The notes under the pieces: generated by a model
What the model was told of the DNA's origin: nothing
Seen by the model: the letters and a program-made list of their open reading frames with translations, nothing else
Database searches by the model: none
Origin: Coriaria nepalensis
Lineage: Eukaryota > Streptophyta > Magnoliopsida > Cucurbitales > Coriariaceae
NCBI GenBank assembly: GCA_027186245.1
Contig: CP114485.1
Coordinates: forward strand, 3,224,001-3,288,000
Direction of reading: 5' to 3'
DNA: 64,000 bases
Position numbers and translations under genes: made by a program
Shown here: positions 57,390 to 64,000 of the stretch, piece by piece
Position numbering within the stretch: the stretch's first letter is position 1
Layout of the letters: the number at the start of each line of letters is the position of its first letter

Positions 57390-58810
57390 TATCACACATC
57401 TGAAAACTTAAGAAATTAATATATATATAAAATTTATCAACTCATCTTATTACAACACGTAATTAGACTAATCATCATATTTACTCCAAGTCACCCAATA
57501 TATAAAAAAATTCACGTATAGACTCAAAATAACACTACACATGAAGGTGAGTATTAAGAATATTATATCTCACATCTGAAACGAAACAGTTTGGAAACTA
57601 GTATATAAAAAAGACAGGTCAACCCTCTCATTGCCAATTAGTTTTGAGATGGAAGTTCATATTTCTACATGGTATTAGAGCTAAGCCCAACACATGAAAT
57701 AACTAACCGTCACACGTGCTCTACGTTACCCGTATAAAAATGCTCACATCTGAAATGAAACACTTACTAAATTTGTATATAAGAAAGATGAGCTAATTCA
57801 TCTCATTGGCAGTTGATTTTGAGATAGAAACTCATATTTTTATAAAATATGAAGCATCTAAATAATAGATAACATAGTTGAGCATGTTTTTTACTAGTTT
57901 AAACTTTTAGACAATAATAAATATCAGAGTTAGACCCAACATATAATAGAACCAACCGCTACACAAACTCCGCATCACCCATATAAAATATCCACGTGTA
58001 TGTTTAAAATAATACCACACGTGAGGAGGCGTGTTGAGAATATATTCATCTTATGTCTGAAATGAAACTTTTGAAAAACTAGTATATAAGATTGGCCAAC
58101 TCCTCTCATTATCAATTGATTTTGAGATGAAAGCCCAAATTTAATATGAGATCATAGCCAAGTTCCAAACTCTACGTCACACCCAAATAAACAAATTTAT
58201 GTGTATGCCTAAAAAATAATGTCATATATGAGGAGGAGTGTTGAGAAATATTTCACATTTAAAAGAGAATACTTGGGAATCAAGTAGATAAAGAAACATA
58301 TGTCACTCTTCTCATTGTCAATTAATTTTAAGATGAAAGTTCAAATTAACAAGGTATTGGAGCTAAAGTTTCGAGTTCAAATCATGGTTGCTCCGCTCTT
58401 TGTTACTTTTGCATATGATATGCTTCTTAGCTTTTGTTTTCCATTTATTTGCACGTGCAAGGCCCACCTTATTATGGGCTTGCACGAGAGAGATATTATT
58501 AAGAGTCTCATTGATAGATAATATAGTTGAGTCTATTTCTTAGCAGTTTAAATTTTTAGGATAATTGGTAAATTAACATGATATCAGGCTAAGTCTAACA
58601 CGTGATAGAATTAACTGTCACACATCCTCTACATCACCCATATAAAAGTATTCATATGTATGCTCAGAATAATACTACATGTGAGAGGGAGCGTGTTGAG
58701 AATATGATAATCTCATATCTAAAAGAAGACTTTTAAGAAACTAATATATATAAAAAATTAGTCAACTCATTTCATTACTAATTAATTTTAAGATGAAAAT
58801 TATATTTTTT
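57390..58810. repeat. Array of degenerate LTR-end / primer-binding-site repeats
   Basis: A recognisable phrase recurs at about 57540-57690, 57740-57850, 58020-58160, 58230-58360 and 58680-58805. It runs GTTGAGAATAT...CACATCTGAAA(C/T)GAAAC, then ...ACTAGTATATAA..., then CAACTC(C/T)TCTCATT, then TTTGAGATG(G/A)AAG. Several copies end with GGTATTAGAGCTAAGCCC-like sequence (57673, 58347, 58580), which resembles the TGGTATCAGAGC primer-binding site for initiator tRNA-Met of plant LTR retroelements. The copies are heavily diverged and no coding region is present. Confidence 0.6.
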
Positions 58811-59343
58811 TATTTATATCTAGACTACGTTGACCTTGGGTCAACACTTGTTTACTTACTTTCTTAATTTTAATATATATATATATATATATATTTGTGT
58901 GTTTACTTTTGTAGTCTTCCACTTCCTTGAGAAACTATTTCCAAATATCTACTCCACTTCTATCCCCTTATATACGACTTACTGGGTTTATTGGTTAATT
59001 TTTTCATCATCATATCAATATTAATTTTGCATAGTTTATGGGGACTTAAGTCTATTTTTGCATAATTTAAAGATTTTTTTTTTTAATAAAATGTGATAAT
59101 TTAAGAGAATTATTTAAGTAAAATAATTTGTGAGATTTAAGTTTTGTTCATTTACTATTACCAAAGTAACAAGGGATTCATTTCTTAAAAAAATAAGCTT
59201 TTTATACTTGGTGATTATCCAATACACTTGGGCAGTACAACTTATGAAACTAACTAACCAATGAATTCTTCACAGCTGTCAAAAAACTCATCTGATACTG
59301 TCCGATCTGTACGGCCTGCGTATTCTTAATTCGCTCTCTTTCA
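58811..59343. other. Spacer downstream of the ERF gene
   Basis: AT-rich, with a (TA)n run at about 58874-58892. The final part is the ERF 3' UTR. Confidence 0.5.
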
Positions 59344-59970
59344 TTATCCGGCTTCGTTAGCCGCCAGGAGTTTTCTCCTCTTATCGGAGCCATAATCCAA
59401 CCCTTTAGATAAAGCTGGCTCTGCCTCCCGCCGCTTGGCCCCGACTCTTACAGGCTGCGATGGCTCCCCTGTGCCGATGCGGTGTGGAAAATTAAGTAAA
59501 GCTTTTGAGCCGCGAATTCTGTAAGCCGCTCGATCATAAGCCAAAGCTGCTTCCTCGGCCGTCTCATACGTCCCAAGCCATACCCTTGCGCCGTTCTTTG
59601 CCGGGTCTCTAATCTCAGCCGCGTACTTTCCCCATGGTCGCTTTCTCACCCCTCTAAAATGCCTTCCTCCTCCGCCTCCCCCTCCTCCACTCCGCTTCTC
59701 TTCAAAAAACTTGCGAGCAGCTGGTTTCTGACCATCAGCCAACAAAAGCATCGACTCAGCTTCCGGCTCAGCTCTGACAGTTGTGGCGGATAAATCTGAC
59801 GGAGACCAACCGAAGGAAACAGCGTCGTTGAGAGAGTTGTAGACGATCATGTCGTCCGGGTCGTCAAATTTGAAGGGCAAGTCACCCCACTGTTCCGTTA
59901 AGCAGGGCATGAGATTTGGTCCATGGCTTGAGCTTTGCTTATGGATAGGAGGAAAACTATTTTCACCCAT
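59344..59970 (-). CDS. ERF: AP2/ERF transcription factor, ERF subfamily (group IX-like)
   Basis: A single-exon minus-strand gene of 208 residues with one AP2/ERF domain at about 104-163. It starts [19 protein letters not shown] and contains [20 protein letters not shown] (given here in two parts). The key Ala and Asp at the positions that define the ERF rather than DREB subfamily are present ([18 protein letters not shown]). The N-terminal half is acidic and disordered, with [16 protein letters not shown] and SFGWSPSDL, like activation regions of group IX ERFs. A poly-Gly run at 95-102 precedes the domain. These factors bind GCC-boxes in ethylene and defence responses. TATAAAT on the minus strand at about 60038-60045 fits the start. 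No lesion is seen. Confidence 0.93.
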   Translation of the reverse strand: MGENSFPPIHKQSSSHGPNLMPCLTEQWGDLPFKFDDPDDMIVYNSLNDAVSFGWSPSDLSATTVRAEPEAESMLLLADGQKPAARKFFEEKRSGGGGGGGGRHFRGVRKRPWGKYAAEIRDPAKNGARVWLGTYETAEEAALAYDRAAYRIRGSKALLNFPHRIGTGEPSQPVRVGAKRREAEPALSKGLDYGSDKRRKLLAANEAG

Positions 59971-61221
59971 TGTTGCACCTTTCCCGTCAAGTGAAATATT
60001 GGTAAATATGAGTGTAATTAGGAGATGCTTGGGAGCATTTATAAGTATAAAGAAGAGAGACAGAGTGAGAGAGAGTTACCTTCAAAAGTTGGAAACTCGA
60101 GCATGTGGAGACAGACAAGTGGGAAGTGTGGAGCTTGTTGCAAGAAATCCAAGTGGTATGTTCTGTGTCACGACAATGATTGTTTGTTTGATTTTTTTAT
60201 AATAATAATAATAATAAATAAAACAATTTTCATAATTAAATGATTTTCCTCCATCTCACTTTCTCACTTTCAATTTTTTGAATTCAATATAAAATGGGTT
60301 TTGAAAATAGTGCAAAAAATATCAACTATAACTAATAACACTAACTTCCCTCTCTCATAACTCCTACGTTACTGATCAAGTAGCCAAAAATCCATCTTAA
60401 TATATATATATATAACTTTATATTTGTCAAAACATCAGCTTTGACTATATTATTAATGAATTAAAAATCAGGAAATAATTTTAGGGCTGATATTATTTTT
60501 GCTGAAAATATCTTGTAATGATCCATACAAGCACAAGCACAAGTAGTTGAGATAGAGACGATGTCATGCAATTACATCATCTCTTCATACTTTTCCACTC
60601 ATATTTATTACAAGGGTCTGTCCGAGTTGGACATATATGGGGTCCCTACATGTCATTACTTCATCGTCTTAGTAGGGTTTTAACCAACTACGAGAATTCC
60701 TATTAGATTTCAATTTGTTTAGAAATTTATAAAAATAATAATTCATCTATAATCAGATTGTCACTGTTTGATCGTGTTGTGTGGAGAACGTGTTTGTCAA
60801 GTAGAGATAGATTCCACAAATTCATTGATTACTCTTTCCAAGTGTTGGTCACTATTTCTACCTACTAATGCGCAACTGAATTGTCTTCCTATGATTTGCT
60901 ACAAGGGTTGTTGTTAAAATACTAGTAAATAGTTCAAACTTTATCTTGTGGAATTTTTTTTCTTCACCTTACCTTTACTTTCCAATTATAACACTAATTC
61001 TATTTTCCAATTCCATATCAACGTTTTCTCCCACATTAATTTTATTCAACTTTTTAATATAAGACAATCATGACAATATCATTACGAGAAATAATCATCG
61101 AAGTCATTATCTATGTATGATATACGAGGCATAAGACAAGGTCTTACTTAAAATGAATCTAAAAAGGACTATAGGCAAAGGATAATTCATAAGTACCAAC
61201 TTCACTACATTAACTGGCATT
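59971..61221. other. ERF upstream region and spacer to GH17 copy B
   Basis: It contains the ERF leader with GAGAGA repeats (about 60055-60075) and an (ATA)n run at 60201-60218. The sequence 60225-60420 is related to the right edge of the window (63820-64000). No gene is seen between 60420 and 61221. Confidence 0.55.
60038..60045 (-). promoter_or_regulatory. Putative TATA box of the ERF gene
   Basis: The minus strand reads CTTATAAATGC about 70 bases upstream of the ERF start codon. Confidence 0.5.
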
Positions 61222-62163
61222 TTAACTTCCTATGGATGCCATGAATCTCCTTTTTTTCTCTTGAAACATAGCATACAAGTAAGTCTCGATCGTTCTTCCT
61301 CTTCTCGGCGTTCCCCTAGAAGATAGCACATGCTTTACTAAATTTGAGGGATACATTTGCGCAGAATCAAATGGTGCTTTATTTGTTCCCGCAGGCCGCC
61401 ATTCAGTTTCTGATGCCACTTTCGAATTTTGGGTTCTTCCTATCTTCTCCAACGCTACATAAAACGTGTCGATCATTTCGTCGAACAAGTTCAACTACTT
61501 GAATTCATCGTCCATTACAATCTCGTCCTTAGAATTACAGAACAATGCATACCTTAAGGGAATGTGTTGCGGACCTTCAGTATAAGAAAAGTAGCGGCCG
61601 ATATTAGCTAACAAGGGTGCACCCGTGCTATTGAGAAATCGAACAATAGTCCGCATGAATTGCATGTACACATTAGAGAAAACGCCACTCGAAGGCGGGT
61701 AAGTTTCGGCCAACACGTTTGTAGAAACTACCGTATAAATCTTGATACGATGTTGGAGACCGAATTTTCTTAACACATTGTGCAAATTTTTCATGGCGGG
61801 GATAACAAATTCAGAATGATCTCCAATTACTGCTTCGTTCCCGAGAGCTATATATCGAGAGTTGACATTAAGGTAATGAGGTTGAATGTTTCTTTCAAAC
61901 CATTTTTGAGCCTCCCGATACCTTTTACCAAGGCATTTGGCATCCCGATTGTTAGCTACGACTAAGATTCAGTTGCCTGAATGATGAAGGGATTGTAACA
62001 TTGAGGGATATGGTTCATAAAGTCTCATACTTTTGAAGTTGCGATTTATAACATCGAAACTATTTCGTTCGCCGATAGTAATTTGTCGTTGTGATCCACA
62101 ACACATCTGATTGAAAAAAAATGTATTAAGAATCTTGATAATAGATAATATAGTTGAGCTCAT
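61222..62163 (-). pseudogene. GH17 beta-1,3-glucanase pseudogene B
   Basis: On the minus strand it runs from SMRLYEPYPSMLQSLHHSG through RYIALGNEAVIG and STNVLAETYPPSSGVFS. It continues to APLLANIGRYFSY, LFDEMIDTFYVALEKIGR and a C-terminal NLVKHVLSSRGTPRRG. It lacks the solo LTR of copy A. Lesions include a TGA in place of a residue at HHSGIRILV (about 61970), a TAG within DEFKYLN (about 61493-61495), and a damaged nucleophile region reading SETEWRPAG instead of SETGWPA. The N-terminal SIGVCYG part is degraded. Confidence 0.87.
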
Positions 62164-63150
62164 TTTCTATCAGTTTGAACTTTTAGAATAATCGTTAACT
62201 TAATATAATATTATAACTGAGATCTCGAATTCAAATCAAAATTACTCTCATTTTATTATTTTTGCATATAATATGTTTTTTAGACTTGTTTTCCATTTGT
62301 TCTTGAAATTTGTTACTATTTGATTATACGTACAAAACTCACGTTGTTATGAACCTATTTCCTACCAGTTTAAATTTTTATAATACGGGCATTATTATAA
62401 GCCTATTATTTCTTATTATTTTAAATTTTTATGACATATCAATACCTTCGAAAAATGAGATAGAATTTTTTTCAGGACTAATATATATGCGCAAAATTAT
62501 GCATGAAAGAATGAATACTAACTTAAAAAAGATGCAAAAATTGCTTAAACTAATTAACTCACCAGAGGAAATGAGTCCAATCACTAAATGAAGATTGAAC
62601 AAAACAACACAAGTTATTTTGATGTTATAAGCCATTGGATCGAAGAACTGTATTCGTTTCAATAGAACTGTGAGAACGTCACGTCAAAATTAATTTTGGC
62701 ATAACCAATGTACTCGAAATCATTTTTTTCTCCCACCATATTTAGGAAATCGAAAAGACCACGTACGTACCATAGTTACGTCATAAGTGCATGCTATGGC
62801 CGCAAACTATCAACTTAAGGCAATCGTCAATCCAATATATTTATATCTATATCATGTCAGACAGAGTATATACTCCAAATGGCTAATCCTTTGCGCATAG
62901 ATCAACATAATTGGCTTTTGATCATCGTTTCTTAATGAGCATCGTTATATCTGTTCTTCTTGTCAATTTGGTCGATCACATTCGTGTGTTAATGCTCTGA
63001 CCATATATGGTCAGAAGCATGATCAGTACTTCAGTACTGTAGTACCCCATAAGTTGATACCTCTGAAAATGAATGAGTTGAAACCACTAAAAATGGATCA
63101 GTATTGTTTCTTGGGAATTGTTTCATGAACTCGACAAATGGATGAATTGT
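62164..63150. other. Upstream part of duplicated block B
   Basis: Parts at 62130-62290 resemble the LTR/PBS-like repeats of 57.8-58.6 kb (GATAATATAGTTGAG...). Sequence at 62610-62790 and 62920-63050 matches block A upstream of its GH17 copy. No gene is supported. Confidence 0.55.
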
Positions 63151-63540
63151 TTCATGAACTCAACAGGAAGTCTCCTTGCCCACAACAGTATAATACATAT
63201 CATGGGAAGGGGATGAGTTGATACCACTGAAAATGAGTTGATCCTGTTGATACCAATGGATGTAGACAGGATTGGCGATCATCGTTGGATCGGTAGCTGA
63301 GGCAGGGATGGTTGATGCCAGTGGAGAGATCGTACCATCGAATGTATCCAAAGATATGCTTGCCTATGACGTAGGGGCGAGTTTGGGAGAGCCAGAGCAA
63401 AAAGTTAGTGCCGGGGAGAAGAATTTGGTGGTAGCTGCTTAATTGCAGGAGGATGATAAGTTCCGGAAGAGTCAGTGCAATGGTGCCGGATTCAGGGGCG
63501 GTGGCGGTAGAGTCGGATTCTGCCGTGAGAAAAGAATGAA
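63150..63540 (-). mobile_element. Copia-type retrotransposon gag fragment
   Basis: The minus strand reads, in two adjoining frames, the start of a Copia gag (UBN2/Retrotran_gag_2 region): LSSYHQILLPGTNFLLWLSQ, then a KHIFGYI segment, then NPVYIHWYQQDQLIFSGINS and VVGKETSC. One frameshift separates the two parts near 63338-63345. Protease, integrase and reverse transcriptase are absent, so this is a gag remnant or the start of an element fragment. Confidence 0.7.
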
Positions 63541-64000
63541 AAGATGGCGTTTGCCTAAGTGGCTCTGATACGTGCTTAAAAGTAGGAGTAAAATGGGAAT
63601 TGAGATTGTTTTGTACAGAATCATTTTATAGAGTTGATTACAAAGGTAGGAAATGTTGACATGAGGAAAGATTTGACCTGAATTATGGAGGAGTTATCGT
63701 TGACCAGAATCATGTTTGGATGATAGATACTTGAAGTTTTTCCTTTTCCGTTTGATTGCCTAGGTTTGCTGAGTTGGTTGTGGAGTTGAAATTTTTTTTT
63801 TCTATAATAAATATTAATAATTAATTAAATGATTTCCCTCAATTCAATATTAACATGGTTTTGAAAGAGTGGAAAAGTATCAACAACAAACAACAATACT
63901 AAACTTCCCTTTTTGGCCCCCAAAAAAAAAAAACCTTCACTTTGTCCTACATTACTGATCAAGCACCAAAAATCCACTTCATATACGTATATATATATGG
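63541..64000. other. Right edge, related to the ERF upstream region of block A
   Basis: From about 63800 the sequence matches 60190-60420 with moderate divergence (ATTAAATGATTT(T)CCCTC, ATTACTGATCAAG, CCAAAAATCCA). No coding frame is seen before the end of the window. Confidence 0.5.

Noticed and set aside
1..64000. CRISPR arrays, tRNA or rRNA genes, bacterial operons
   Set aside because: No regularly spaced direct repeats with unique spacers and no rRNA-like sequence were seen. I noticed no tRNA cloverleaf, although a dedicated scan was not possible.

Overview
The window is plant nuclear DNA, most likely from a eudicot. The evidence is intron-rich genes, AT-rich spacers, an LSU gene, a MATH-domain cluster, a CDR1-like protease cluster, and Copia-type retroelement debris. 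I cannot name the species from the sequence alone.

The left part (1-31 kb) is a gene-dense strip of mostly single-copy, conserved genes. In order it holds the 3' end of a MutS2 gene (+), a DUF599 membrane protein (-), the RNase P/MRP subunit POP5 (-), an unassigned Cys-rich protein (+), a thaumatin-like protein (+), an HP30-type Tim17/22/23 translocase with a SAM tail (+), a RESPONSE TO LOW SULFUR protein (-), ATG13 (+), a broken ZUP1-like UFM1-type peptidase gene (+), a badly degraded ABCB transporter (-), a DUF1218 membrane protein (-) and an ENH1-like PDZ-rubredoxin plastid protein (-). Exon boundaries were placed by joining reading frames at splice consensus sites and checking that the phases add up.

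The right part (31-64 kb) behaves like accessory sequence. There is a foldback-type element near 31.3-32.4 kb. MATH (TRAF-like) genes and fragments lie at 32.6-34.2, 34.5-36.8, 48.8-50.0 and 52.0-53.5 kb. Three tandem CDR1-like aspartic protease genes lie at 37.3-42.4 kb, one intact and two broken. CDC20 (42.9-45.0 kb), an unassigned Ser-rich protein (46.1 kb) and an oleosin (47.6-48.0 kb) sit between the MATH copies. The last 10 kb contains two copies of a duplicated block carrying beta-1,3-glucanase (GH17) pseudogenes. One of these is split by a clean solo LTR with a 5-bp target duplication. An intact ERF transcription factor lies between them, together with an array of degenerate LTR/primer-binding-site repeats and a Copia gag remnant.

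The genes do not form a pathway; they are independent transcription units. I did not find a convincing new multi-gene system. The most notable observations are the solo-LTR disruption, the duplicated GH17/ERF block, three GC-AG introns in otherwise intact genes, an overlooked third exon in the thaumatin-like gene, and several unassigned small or disordered proteins.
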